Translations under genes and position numbers: made by a program
Assembly (NCBI GenBank): GCA_029256485.1
Contig: JAQSXU010000075.1
Span: 1 to 16,657 of the forward strand
Reading direction: 5' to 3'
Source of the DNA: Clostridiaceae bacterium
Lineage (GTDB): Bacteria; Bacillota_A; Clostridia; Clostridiales; Clostridiaceae
DNA: 16,657 nucleotides
The notes under the pieces: model-generated
Told to the model about the DNA's origin: nothing
Database searches by the model: none
The model's input: only the letters and a program-made list of their open reading frames with translations
Shown here: piece by piece, positions 7,329-15,345 of the stretch
How the letters are laid out: each line of letters opens with the position of its first letter
Numbering within the stretch: the first letter of the stretch is position 1

Positions 7329-9113
7329 ATGAATTCTATTGTATTAGTTATTATTGCTGCTTTGGTCTTGATAATTGCGTACAGGCTTTATGGTTCTTTT
7401 ATTGCAGCAAAGGTTTTAGTTCTTGATGAGGGTAATAAAGTGCCATCAAAGGAATTGAATGATGGTCGAGACTTTGTTCCAACAAATAAATGGGTTCTAT
7501 TAGGACATCATTTTGCTGCAATTGCTGGTGCAGGTCCATTAATAGGACCAGTATTAGCAGCTCAATTCGGATTTTTACCTGGAACTCTCTGGATATTAAT
7601 TGGTGCTGTAGTTGCAGGCGGAGTACATGATATGGTAGTTTTACTTGCATCTGTAAGACATGAAGGAAAATCCATTGCTGAAATTGCAAAAATATATTTA
7701 GGAACCAGAATGGGTTTTATAACCTCAATTTCAGTATTATTTATTTTAATAATAACCATGGCTGGACTTGGTATTCCAATTGTTAACTCTTTATATAACA
7801 GTCCATGGGGCACATTTACTGTTGGTTTTACAATTCCTGTTGGTATGATAGTTGGTATATATTTAAAGTTTTTAAGACCTGGTAAAATTGCAGAAGCTAC
7901 AGTGCTTGGAATGACACTTATTCTGGTTGGCGTTATAGCTGGCCCATATGTTCAAAATTCTGCATTGGCACCTTACTTTACTTTCAACGCAAAACAAATA
8001 TCTCTCATATTGGCATTTTACGGTTTTTGTGCAGCTGCACTGCCTGTTTGGTTATTACTTTTACCAAGAGATTATCTAAGCACTTATATGAAGCTAGGCG
8101 TTATTGGTGCACTAGTTGTAGGTATAATATTAGTAAGGCCAGTAATCCAGATGCCTGCTGTAACTCAATTTGTAAATGGCGGAGGACCTATAATACCAGG
8201 TAAGGTATTCCCCTTCTTGTTTATAACTATAGCCTGTGGAGCTCTGTCTGGTTTCCATGCTTTGATAAGTTCAGGGACAACCCCTAAGCTTATAAGTAAT
8301 GAAAAGGATATACTTCCTATTGGATATGGTGCAATGTTAATAGAAGCATTTATTGCAATAATGGCTCTTATTGCTGCAACTTGTCTTCCAACTGCAGATT
8401 ACTTTGCTATAAATTCAGCACCTGCAGTATTTGCCAAACTAGGTATGTTTCCAAAGGAATTGCCAATGTTATCAAAACTAGTTGGTGAAAATTTAGCCGG
8501 AAGACCTGGTGGATCTGTTTCCCTGGCAGTTGGAATGTCTTATGTATTTTATAAAATTCCAGGGATGTCACACTTAATGTCATACTGGTACCATTTTTGT
8601 ATAATGTTTGAAGCATTATTTATATTAACTACTATTGATGCTGGTACAAGAATAGGAAGATACTTATTACAGGATTTATTGGGACAAGTATATAAGCCCT
8701 TTGCAAAAAAGGATTCCTGGTTCAACATATTGTTTTTCTCTGCTTTGATGTCTGCTACATGGGGATACTTGCTGTATACAGGAAATATATCAACCATTTG
8801 GCCATTATTTGGTACCGCAAACCAAATATTAGCAACTATATCCCTGGCAATAGGTGCTACAGTAATAATGAAGATGGGAAAACGAAAATATGCACCAATC
8901 GCCATTATTCCAATGACATTTATAGGCATTACAACTTTGGACGCTGCTTTGACAAATATATTTGTTTATTATCTTCCTACTGGCAAAAACTTATTAGCTG
9001 CACTTTCAGCAATATTGGTAGTAATGTTAGTAGTAATAGTTTTTGAAAGTATTAAGGTTTGGATTAAAGAATATAAAGCTCCAAAAGATATTGTAAATAA
9101 AGAAGTAGCATAA
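7329..9113 (+). CDS. cstA: CstA-family transporter (carbon starvation protein; likely pyruvate/peptide uptake)
   Basis: This is a polytopic inner-membrane transporter of 594 residues. Nearly the whole length is hydrophobic helices. The conserved CstA N-terminus is present: a first helix at about 3-21, then DGRDFVPTNKWVLLGHHFAA (45-64), GAGPLIGPVLAAQFGFLPGTLW (67-88) and GGVHDMVVLLASVRHEGKSIAEIA (97-120). Further family signatures are FSALHSG-type SGFHALISSGTTPKLI and TTIDAGTRIGRYLLQD near the middle and end. At about 594 residues it is the shorter gram-positive form; E. coli CstA and BtsT exceed 700. Characterised members import pyruvate by proton symport or have been linked to peptide use in starvation. 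The substrate here is not visible. A strong AAGGAGGAG precedes the ATG. It is divergent from the LytSR pair, its probable regulator, and followed by a strong terminator. Confidence 0.95.
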   Translation: MNSIVLVIIAALVLIIAYRLYGSFIAAKVLVLDEGNKVPSKELNDGRDFVPTNKWVLLGHHFAAIAGAGPLIGPVLAAQFGFLPGTLWILIGAVVAGGVHDMVVLLASVRHEGKSIAEIAKIYLGTRMGFITSISVLFILIITMAGLGIPIVNSLYNSPWGTFTVGFTIPVGMIVGIYLKFLRPGKIAEATVLGMTLILVGVIAGPYVQNSALAPYFTFNAKQISLILAFYGFCAAALPVWLLLLPRDYLSTYMKLGVIGALVVGIILVRPVIQMPAVTQFVNGGGPIIPGKVFPFLFITIACGALSGFHALISSGTTPKLISNEKDILPIGYGAMLIEAFIAIMALIAATCLPTADYFAINSAPAVFAKLGMFPKELPMLSKLVGENLAGRPGGSVSLAVGMSYVFYKIPGMSHLMSYWYHFCIMFEALFILTTIDAGTRIGRYLLQDLLGQVYKPFAKKDSWFNILFFSALMSATWGYLLYTGNISTIWPLFGTANQILATISLAIGATVIMKMGKRKYAPIAIIPMTFIGITTLDAALTNIFVYYLPTGKNLLAALSAILVVMLVVIVFESIKVWIKEYKAPKDIVNKEVA

Positions 9114-9124
9114 TTTACCTTTAT

Positions 9125-9156
9125 AAAAAAAATGGTGGCATGCCACCATTTTTTTT
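9125..9156. terminator. Bidirectional terminator between cstA and the M16 peptidase gene
   Basis: This is a perfect 32-base palindrome with 16-base arms: eight A, then TGGTGGCA, then TGCCACCA, then eight T. It works for both convergent genes and overlaps the TAA of the peptidase gene (9157-9155). The TGGTGGC core is the same as in the terminator at 4640-4667. Confidence 0.92.
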
Positions 9157-12082
9157 ATTCAAATAGAGTTATTAACTTACTGAATAGTTTTTCATTTTCC
9201 TTAATCTTATCTTCATTTCCAAGTACACATATGTTGTTTTCTTTCATAAGTTTTTCCATTAATGAGGCAAAACCTTTAATTTTATCCTCGGTTGTTTCCA
9301 GAACTTCATTTCTCTCCTTTTGAAGGTCTTCAAATGAAATATGCCTGATATAATATTCATCTGCTCTTTCACCCTTCATTTGCGGGGACAGCGGCATATC
9401 AAAGTCTGAAATTGTTCCAATTATATATTTAGTCATTTCTCTATTATTAGCCTTAAAATTCTGTAAGTAATCATAGATGTGATTATACACGTCTAATGTG
9501 GTATTTAAGTTTGGATCTCTATAGGAAGTTACAAACACATTGCCATTTCTTTTAAACCCGCTAAAGCATCCATATGCTCCGCCTTGAACCCTTACTTTAT
9601 TCCACAGGTAATCATAATTAACTATGGCTCTCAGCACCTGCATACTTCCAGAATAGTCCACTCCAAATTTTGAAAAGTTGCTGGCCTTTGCCACATATTG
9701 AACCTTACTTGATGTCATTAATCCTTCATTATAAGCTTTTAACTGAAATTCATATTTATTATCTGTAAGTTTATCAAAATTTAAATCCTTATAAATTAAA
9801 TTAATACTATTTTCAGCTTTTGTGATGAGTGGCCTTTCTGCTGTTATACTTACCATTAAATTGTTCTTGTTGAAAATACAATTTGATACCTTATAAAGAT
9901 TATCCTTTAATGCTTCGAAATTGTCATGAAAATTGGCTGCTATATCTGAAATAAATTTATAAAATGAAACACCTGTTAAGTATTCATTATATCTTCCTAC
10001 CTGAGAGCAATAAGCTGTTACTCTGCTGGCCACAACAATATGTCCTCTGTCAAATATGATCATCTCTAGTCTTGACTTAATTTCTTCAATGATTTCTTTA
10101 AGTCTTTGTTCATCATCAAATTTACTGTTTTTGATTATCTCACTAACCAGTTCTAGAGCTTTCTCTAATTTATCTTCTAAATATTTCATTTTAACTGTAA
10201 AGTATGGATAAAATACTTCATCTTTAGTACTTTCTGAAAATACCTCAGCATTAAATCTAATTCCGCCTGTAGCGATATTTATTTCATTAGACAAATCCTC
10301 GTAATTATATTTATCAGTACTTACCTTCCCTAAAATTCCAGACAGCAGTGCAATATACGGGATTAAACTTTCCTCAACAGTGGAACTTTTAAAATATAAA
10401 GTATTATAGATAATCTTATTAGTAAAAACATCATGCTCTAATATTTTTATATCATCTTTGCGATTTTCAATTAAATGCAATTGTTCAGTATTTTTATCTA
10501 TATCTTCAATAGACAGTAAAGGTATTTTTTCTAATTCCTCAGCAGTATCTTTCTCACTCTGTCTTGCCTTTAAACTTTTAGTCTGACTTATTAATTCTTC
10601 AATTTGTTTTTGTGACAAAGTATTTTTGTACTTCTCCAATTTTTCCTTAAGCTGTTGTGTTTTATTTTCTGCAAGCCCTTTTTCTGGTTTAATAATTACC
10701 ACAGAACTATGGTTATTATTCAATATATATTTTTCAATTATTTTTTCAAAATAATCGGTGTTTAAACTTTGTTTTATATTCTTTAAGTGCTCCTCATACT
10801 GAAGGTTAATAAATGGATCTTCATCATATAACCAGCTGCCAAGGCATTTCATACTATATACCAATCCCTTTGGAAAGCTGTTAAAATCTGCTTCTCTAAG
10901 TTGAAACTCTTTTACATTTATAGCTGATTCAATTAATTTTTTATCTATTCCACTCTTTACTAAATTATTTAATGTATCTTTTACAACTTTTTTGAATCTC
11001 TCTTCTTCACTTTCGTTGGAGTTTTTAACAACTATACTAAAGAATGGCTGAAGTATATCACTTTCGTAAGATCCAAAAACATCCTTACCTAAATTTTCTT
11101 TAATAAGAGCTTTTTTAAGCGGAGATGATGGTGTCTCCAGTAATATATATTCTAATATATCAAATGCCAATTCCAATTCTGGATTAGTTTCTTTTCCTAT
11201 TACGTAATTTAAGCTTAAATAGGTTTTATCAATTTCTTTTTCCGAGCTTGAAATAGGATAACTTACTTTAATTCTATTTTGTTTAGTAAACGCTTTTTCA
11301 TATGGTATTTTAGAATCTACCTCTATTTTATCAAAATCCTTCAAATAATTTTCATCAATGAATTTCAGCTTTTCTAATATATCCATTTTTCCATATAATA
11401 TTATGAATGAGTTAGATGGATGATAATATTTTTTATGGAAGTCTAAAAATCCCTGTTGAGTTAACTCCGGAATAACGTCAGGATCTCCACCAGATTCTAC
11501 ACCATACGGTGTATTTGGAAACAGTGATTGTTGAATCTTCCTAAAAAGTATAGATTCTGGAGATGCAAATGCACCCTTCATTTCATTGTAAACTACTCCT
11601 TTATAGGTAAGTTCTCCTTGTGCATTGTCTAACTCGTAGTGCCAGCCTTCCTGCATCATTATTTCTGGGTATTTGTATATATTAGGATAAAATACTGCAT
11701 CCAAATATACATTCATAAGGTTATTAAAATCCTTACTATTCCTGCTGGCTACAGGATACATGGTTTTATCAGGAAATGTAAATGCATTTAGAAATGTATT
11801 TAAAGATCCTTTAATTAATTCAACAAATGGCTCTTTTACTGGGAACTTCCTGGATCCGCAAAGTACTGAATGCTCAAGTATATGAGCCACACCCGTGCTG
11901 TCCTTTGGAGGAGTCCTAAATGCAATAGAAAATACTTTATTGTCATCGTCATTTTCTAAATATATTAATTTTGCCCCGCTCTTTTCGTGTATAAATATTT
12001 TGCCTTTTGATTTCAGCTCTGGTAAATCTTTTTCCTTTGCCAATTTAAATTGTGAATATATGTGATTTAATTCTAACTCCAT
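9155..12082 (-). CDS. M16C-family zinc metallopeptidase (insulinase/PreP-like)
   Basis: This is a large cytoplasmic oligopeptide-degrading peptidase of the pitrilysin clan, 975 residues, close to the usual length of M16C proteins. The inverted zinc motif HILEH gives ligands H67 and H71 with catalytic E70, and the distal ligand is E167 in VVYNEMKGAF. The N-terminal M16 domain is followed by an M16C-associated helical region in the middle (about 455-710, highly charged around 470-530) and a second, catalytically silent M16-like half, as in presequence protease and the yeast Cym1 family. No signal peptide is seen. I chose ATG at 12082 because GAGGAG stands about 7 bases upstream. The longer frame from 12136 has no ribosome site and would add 18 unrelated residues. 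It has its own promoter at 12160-12188 and ends in the palindromic terminator shared with cstA. The native substrate is unknown. Confidence 0.93.
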   Translation of the reverse strand: MELELNHIYSQFKLAKEKDLPELKSKGKIFIHEKSGAKLIYLENDDDNKVFSIAFRTPPKDSTGVAHILEHSVLCGSRKFPVKEPFVELIKGSLNTFLNAFTFPDKTMYPVASRNSKDFNNLMNVYLDAVFYPNIYKYPEIMMQEGWHYELDNAQGELTYKGVVYNEMKGAFASPESILFRKIQQSLFPNTPYGVESGGDPDVIPELTQQGFLDFHKKYYHPSNSFIILYGKMDILEKLKFIDENYLKDFDKIEVDSKIPYEKAFTKQNRIKVSYPISSSEKEIDKTYLSLNYVIGKETNPELELAFDILEYILLETPSSPLKKALIKENLGKDVFGSYESDILQPFFSIVVKNSNESEEERFKKVVKDTLNNLVKSGIDKKLIESAINVKEFQLREADFNSFPKGLVYSMKCLGSWLYDEDPFINLQYEEHLKNIKQSLNTDYFEKIIEKYILNNNHSSVVIIKPEKGLAENKTQQLKEKLEKYKNTLSQKQIEELISQTKSLKARQSEKDTAEELEKIPLLSIEDIDKNTEQLHLIENRKDDIKILEHDVFTNKIIYNTLYFKSSTVEESLIPYIALLSGILGKVSTDKYNYEDLSNEINIATGGIRFNAEVFSESTKDEVFYPYFTVKMKYLEDKLEKALELVSEIIKNSKFDDEQRLKEIIEEIKSRLEMIIFDRGHIVVASRVTAYCSQVGRYNEYLTGVSFYKFISDIAANFHDNFEALKDNLYKVSNCIFNKNNLMVSITAERPLITKAENSINLIYKDLNFDKLTDNKYEFQLKAYNEGLMTSSKVQYVAKASNFSKFGVDYSGSMQVLRAIVNYDYLWNKVRVQGGAYGCFSGFKRNGNVFVTSYRDPNLNTTLDVYNHIYDYLQNFKANNREMTKYIIGTISDFDMPLSPQMKGERADEYYIRHISFEDLQKERNEVLETTEDKIKGFASLMEKLMKENNICVLGNEDKIKENEKLFSKLITLFE

Positions 12083-12113
12083 AATTTCTCTCCTCTCAAA
12101 ATTGGATAAATAC

Positions 12114-12127
12114 AAACTTATAAGTTT
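12114..12127. repeat. 14-base palindrome in the M16 peptidase leader
   Basis: AAACTTATAAGTTT is a perfect palindrome between the promoter and the ribosome site of the peptidase gene. It could be an operator or a weak hairpin. It may also be chance in AT-rich DNA. Confidence 0.35.
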
Positions 12128-12159
12128 ATATAGCATTATATTCCAATTGTATATTTTAA

Positions 12160-12188
12160 ATTATATAATTAGCTTTCCCTAAAAACAA
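12160..12188 (-). promoter_or_regulatory. Promoter for the M16 peptidase gene
   Basis: A -35 TTGTTT (12188-12183), a 17-base spacer and a perfect -10 TATAAT (12165-12160) lie about 80 bases upstream of the chosen ATG and just past the proC terminator. Confidence 0.6.
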
Positions 12189-12206
12189 TAAAAAATTGCA
12201 AAAATA

Positions 12207-12242
12207 AAATTCCATTATACACAGCAATATATAATGGAATTT
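12207..12242 (-). terminator. Intrinsic terminator after proC
   Basis: A perfect 13-pair stem (AAATTCCATTATA at 12207-12219, complement at 12230-12242) with a 10-base loop lies 6 bases past the proC stop. On the minus strand it is followed by T-rich sequence. It separates tsaD-proC from the peptidase gene. Confidence 0.85.
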
Positions 12243-12248
12243 ATCATA

Positions 12249-13064
12249 TTATTTATTTGCTTCTGACATAGCAGTTGTTTTTTCATAGCATTTTTGTACT
12301 GCTTCAATTACTGCTCCTCTGAAGTTATTCTTTTCTAAGGAATATACAGATTCAATGGTTGTCCCACTAGGTGAGCAAACATTATCTTTTAATTTACCAG
12401 GATGTTCACCAGTTTCTAGCACCATCTTTGCTGCTCCTAAAACAGCTTGTGCAGCAAATTTATATGCTTTGTCTCTTGGTATCCCTGTTAAAACTCCTCC
12501 ATCAGCCAATGCTTCAATAAACATATAAACATATGCAGGTGAAGACCCGCTTATTCCTGGAATAGCATCCATTAGTTTTTCTTCAATGACTTCTGCCTTT
12601 CCAAAACTTTGAAATATTTCAGTTATTTCTTTTTTTTCTTCATCACCTAAATTTGAATTAAAGCTTACTGCAGTCATAGCTTCCATAACCACAGCTGGAG
12701 TATTTGGCATTACTCTTACAATTTTTTTATTTTTGCCTAACTTTTTTTGTAGATAATCAATGGTAATTCCTCCTGCAATACTAACTATTATCTTTTCTTC
12801 ATTTATTGATTCTTTTATTTCATCAATTATATCATTAAATTTATCTGGCTTTACTGCTAAAAAAACAATATCACCAAATTTGGCAACATCTGTATTATTC
12901 TCACCCTTTTTTATGTTAAACTTTTCCGCAAAAACATCCAACTTTTTCTTACTTCTATTACTAGCCATAACATTTTCTGCTGAAATAAGCTTAGAGGCAA
13001 TAATTCCTGCCATTATTGCCTGAGCCATATTCCCACATCCTATAAAACCTATTTTTTTAGTCAT
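12249..13064 (-). CDS. proC: Pyrroline-5-carboxylate reductase
   Basis: ProC reduces pyrroline-5-carboxylate to proline with NAD(P)H in the cytoplasm, the last step of proline synthesis. The length of 271 residues is typical. A Rossmann motif GFIGCGNMA occupies 6-14. The VAVKPDxF-type segment is at 70-76, and VMPNTPAVV at 118-126. The C-terminal dimerisation and substrate domain has ISGSSPAYVYMFIEALADGG (171-190) and the family signature PSGTTIESVYSLEKNNFRGA (232-251). TAAGGAGA precedes the ATG by about 9 bases. It follows tsaD by 38 bases on the same strand with no terminator between, so the two are probably one operon. It ends with its own terminator. Confidence 0.97.
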   Translation of the reverse strand: MTKKIGFIGCGNMAQAIMAGIIASKLISAENVMASNRSKKKLDVFAEKFNIKKGENNTDVAKFGDIVFLAVKPDKFNDIIDEIKESINEEKIIVSIAGGITIDYLQKKLGKNKKIVRVMPNTPAVVMEAMTAVSFNSNLGDEEKKEITEIFQSFGKAEVIEEKLMDAIPGISGSSPAYVYMFIEALADGGVLTGIPRDKAYKFAAQAVLGAAKMVLETGEHPGKLKDNVCSPSGTTIESVYSLEKNNFRGAVIEAVQKCYEKTTAMSEANK

Positions 13065-13102
13065 ACTGGAACATCTCCTTAGTATTTTATTTTTTAATAC
13101 CG

Positions 13103-14140
13103 TTAGCGCTGGCCTAATTTTAGATTTGGCACAGCATTTAAATCCAAATTAGCTTTTCTTCCTTTTATATATTCAAAATATGCAGCGCTTCCAATCATAG
13201 CTGCATTGTCAGTACACAATATGGGCTCCGGGAAAAGCACCTGTATGCCCTTTGCCTTACCTGTATTTATCAAAGTTTCCCTCAAACAGGAATTTGATGC
13301 AACTCCGCCTGCTACAGCAATTTTATTTACATTTTTTAAACTGCAGGCATCCATAGCATTATCAACTAAAAAATTTACTACTGATTTTTGAAAAGAAGCA
13401 GCTACATCTGCCTTATTAATCTCCAGTTTTTTCATTTCCATTTTATTTAAATAATTTAACACTGCAGACTTTACTCCGCTAAATGAAAAGTCAAGGCACC
13501 TGTCATCATGGAAATTAGCTCTAGGGAATTTGATTGCATCAGGATTTCCCTCCTTAGCAATTTTGTCAATTTTAGGTCCTCCAGGATATCCTAATCCAAT
13601 AGCTCTTGCTACTTTATCATAAGCTTCACCAGCTGCATCATCTCTTGTTTGACCCATTATTTCAAAATCTCCAAAATCCTTCATATAAACAATAAAGGTG
13701 TGTCCGCCTGAAACCACAAGGCATACAAAAGGCGGTTCAAGCTCTTTATACTGAATAAAATTTGCACTTATATGACCCTCAATATGATTGACACCAATTA
13801 AAGGTTTATTCAAGGCAAAAGAAAGCCCTTTAGCATACTGTACTCCAACCAGTAAGGCTCCTACAAGCCCAGGGCCATATGTAACTCCGATAGCATCAAT
13901 GTCATTTAATTTAACATTTGCTTTGTCTAATGCTTCTTGAACAACTATGCTAATTGCCTCTATATGTTTTCTCGACGCAACTTCGGGAACTACCCCTCCA
14001 AATTTAGTATGTATATCAATTTGTGAAGCTATTACATTTGATAATACATCTCTTCCATTTATAACCACTGCAGCTGAAGTCTCATCGCAGCTGCTTTCTA
14101 TTGCCAAAACTTTTAGTCCCTCTTTCATTTTATACCTCAT
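13103..14140 (-). CDS. tsaD: tRNA N6-adenosine threonylcarbamoyltransferase TsaD
   Basis: TsaD transfers the threonylcarbamoyl group from TC-AMP to A37 of ANN-decoding tRNAs, working with TsaB and TsaE. It has an ASKHA ATPase-like fold of about 345 residues. The sequence shows [15 protein letters not shown] (12-26), the metal-binding pair H119 and H123 in [50 protein letters not shown], and CTDNAAMIG near the C-terminus. Two in-frame starts are credible. ATG at 14140 ([10 protein letters not shown]) and ATG at 14128 (MKEGLK) each have a GAGG site, because a 10-base segment is duplicated here. I list the longer one. A promoter is at 14202-14230. proC follows and is probably co-transcribed. The gene is divergent from the RusA-like gene. 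Confidence 0.97.
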   Translation of the reverse strand: MRYKMKEGLKVLAIESSCDETSAAVVINGRDVLSNVIASQIDIHTKFGGVVPEVASRKHIEAISIVVQEALDKANVKLNDIDAIGVTYGPGLVGALLVGVQYAKGLSFALNKPLIGVNHIEGHISANFIQYKELEPPFVCLVVSGGHTFIVYMKDFGDFEIMGQTRDDAAGEAYDKVARAIGLGYPGGPKIDKIAKEGNPDAIKFPRANFHDDRCLDFSFSGVKSAVLNYLNKMEMKKLEINKADVAASFQKSVVNFLVDNAMDACSLKNVNKIAVAGGVASNSCLRETLINTGKAKGIQVLFPEPILCTDNAAMIGSAAYFEYIKGRKANLDLNAVPNLKLGQR

Positions 14141-14149
14141 TATACCTCA
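14130..14149 (-). repeat. 10-base tandem duplication at the tsaD start
   Basis: TTATACCTCA occurs twice in tandem on the plus strand (14130-14139, 14140-14149). On the coding strand this gives two copies of TGAGGTATAA, each a ribosome site followed by an in-frame ATG, 12 bases apart. Confidence 0.8.
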
Positions 14150-14201
14150 CCATTACATTCATTAAAAATCTATTACCTAATTGTTCCTTTGTTCAAAAAT
14201 A

Positions 14202-14230
14202 ATTATACTTTAAGTAATAATTATAATCAA
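14202..14230 (-). promoter_or_regulatory. Promoter for tsaD-proC
   Basis: A -35 TTGATT (14230-14225), a 17-base spacer and a perfect -10 TATAAT (14207-14202) stand about 60-70 bases upstream of the tsaD start. Confidence 0.65.
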
Positions 14231-14248
14231 CTTTCAACTTTTTAATTG

Positions 14249-14257
14249 TGTTATAAT
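14249..14257 (+). promoter_or_regulatory. Extended -10 promoter for the RusA-like gene
   Basis: TGTTATAAT combines a TGn extension with a perfect TATAAT (14252-14257), 43 bases before the chosen ATG at 14300. No clear -35 is visible. The start region is back to back with the tsaD promoter. Confidence 0.55.
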
Positions 14258-14299
14258 AAATTTAGATATCTTTTACACTACAAAAATAAGGAGCAAGCT

Positions 14300-14935
14300 A
14301 TGGAATATAAATACGCCAAGGTAATCGTTAAGGGTTCTCCTATTTCAAAATCTAACTTTAAGCTTTTTAATATACAGGGCAGAGCTATTCTTCCCTATAA
14401 TTCTGGGAAATACCATGATAGATATGCACTCTATGAAGAAGAAATAGCTTATGAGTCAAGGGTTCAAAATCCGGGGTTAACATTAAGGGAATCGTTAATT
14501 GCTATATTGAAAGTTTATTATAAAAGTGAAAAAAGGCATCCCGATACCAACAATATAACTAAAAGTATTTTTGATGGCATTGAAAAAAGCGGATTAATAG
14601 TAAATGATGCTCAAGTGAGAAGATTGATTATCGAGGAGTTTTATGATAAGGAAAATCCTCGATTTGAACTGGAACTTTTTGCTGAAAGTTCTTACTCAAT
14701 GAATTACTCTATTGAAAAAAAGTGCACTGATGATATTCCTGTAAATTACTCTGAGCCTCCAAATAGGAAAAGCCCAATTTCCACTGCATTTGAACACAAA
14801 GCTTTATCTAAAAGTACAAATAAAACTTATTTAAAATGCCAGTTTTGTGGTAAAACAGTAACAAATGATTTTTGTATTTCTGCAAACTCCGGCACAATGC
14901 TTATATGTAAGGATTGCTTTAAAAAATTGTTTTAA
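14300..14935 (+). CDS. RusA-like Holliday junction resolvase domain with C-terminal zinc-ribbon-like tail
   Basis: This is a predicted 211-residue cytoplasmic protein. Residues about 5-128 resemble the RusA endodeoxyribonuclease fold. A basic KGSPISK start (11-17) is followed by a strand-rich core and the acidic triad pattern D82 (RHPDTNN), D92 (SIFDGIEKSG) and D103 (IVNDAQVRRL). This matches the D-x-D-N...D...DD layout of RusA, where three aspartates bind magnesium at the active site. A low-complexity linker (about 131-175) leads to C180-x2-C183 and C203-x2-C206, a likely zinc-binding tail. E. coli RusA is about 120 residues, so the tail is an addition. I chose ATG at 14300 because AAGGAG is just upstream. 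The frame from 14246 lacks a ribosome site. It is monocistronic, ends in a shared terminator, and has no phage genes beside it. Resolvase activity is inferred from motifs only. Confidence 0.75.
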   Translation: MEYKYAKVIVKGSPISKSNFKLFNIQGRAILPYNSGKYHDRYALYEEEIAYESRVQNPGLTLRESLIAILKVYYKSEKRHPDTNNITKSIFDGIEKSGLIVNDAQVRRLIIEEFYDKENPRFELELFAESSYSMNYSIEKKCTDDIPVNYSEPPNRKSPISTAFEHKALSKSTNKTYLKCQFCGKTVTNDFCISANSGTMLICKDCFKKLF

Positions 14936-14968
14936 AAAGGCCCCTTCTTTTAAAAAGAAAGGGCTTTT
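14935..14968. terminator. Bidirectional terminator between the RusA-like gene and the DUF1667 gene
   Basis: A long imperfect stem forms from AAAAG, CCC and TTCTTTT (left) with AAAAGAA, GGG and CTTTT (right), broken by one bulged G and one C-A mismatch. It overlaps the last base of the RusA-like stop and lies 4 bases beyond the DUF1667 stop. T-runs follow on both strands. Confidence 0.8.
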
Positions 14969-14972
14969 CATA

Positions 14973-15341
14973 TTAATTTATTTCTTCAATCTTTTTAGTA
15001 GCAATTATATTCACACCGGTATTGAATATATTCTCCAGCACTACATCTCCAATATTAACTGGTGCTTTAATGGCCACATCCTTTAATAATTTTATTACAT
15101 CATATACTTTTTCCTTGGGAATATCTCTTTCTGTTTTAACTGGCACAACGGTTTCCTCTCCATTTTCAACAGTGACGGAAGAGGTTACAATCCTTGTTGG
15201 ATTTGTACATTCTTTTATACCATAGTCTTTTCCTCTAGGACATGTGTTACCAGTTACTTTTACCACTTCAGTGCCATCAAGCTCCACTTCAAGAATGCAT
15301 CCCATAGGACACCCAATACATGTAAGTTCTCTCTTACTCAT
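14973..15341 (-). CDS. DUF1667 cysteine-motif protein, partner of the upstream oxidoreductase
   Basis: This is a small cytoplasmic protein of 122 residues. The N-terminus has the motif C8-x2-C11-x3-C15 (CIGCPMGC) and C34 in TCPRGKDYG, resembling the iron-sulfur ligand pattern at the N-terminus of molybdopterin oxidoreductases. C45 is a further cysteine. An iron-sulfur cluster is therefore plausible but not shown. Its start lies 4 bases past the stop of the FAD oxidoreductase gene, and its ribosome site (GAGGGGGAG) is inside the last codons of that gene, indicating translational coupling. In clostridia this family sits with an FAD/NAD oxidoreductase and a glycerol-3-phosphate dehydrogenase, which suggests an electron-transfer subunit. 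The exact role is unknown. A shared terminator follows. Confidence 0.85.
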   Translation of the reverse strand: MSKRELTCIGCPMGCILEVELDGTEVVKVTGNTCPRGKDYGIKECTNPTRIVTSSVTVENGEETVVPVKTERDIPKEKVYDVIKLLKDVAIKAPVNIGDVVLENIFNTGVNIIATKKIEEIN

Positions 15342-15345
15342 CTGA

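Noticed and set aside
8549..8929. A 126-codon minus-strand frame inside cstA
   Set aside because: It is the shadow of a hydrophobic coding region; cstA is certain on the plus strand.
12083..12136. Extended M16 peptidase N-terminus, which looked briefly like a signal peptide (MLYKLISLYLSNF)
   Set aside because: The frame reads through the real ribosome site and the leader palindrome; M16C proteins start close to the chosen ATG, and no export is expected.
14141..14245. A T-box or attenuator in the tsaD leader
   Set aside because: There is no specifier-stem or antiterminator arrangement and no terminator hairpin before tsaD.
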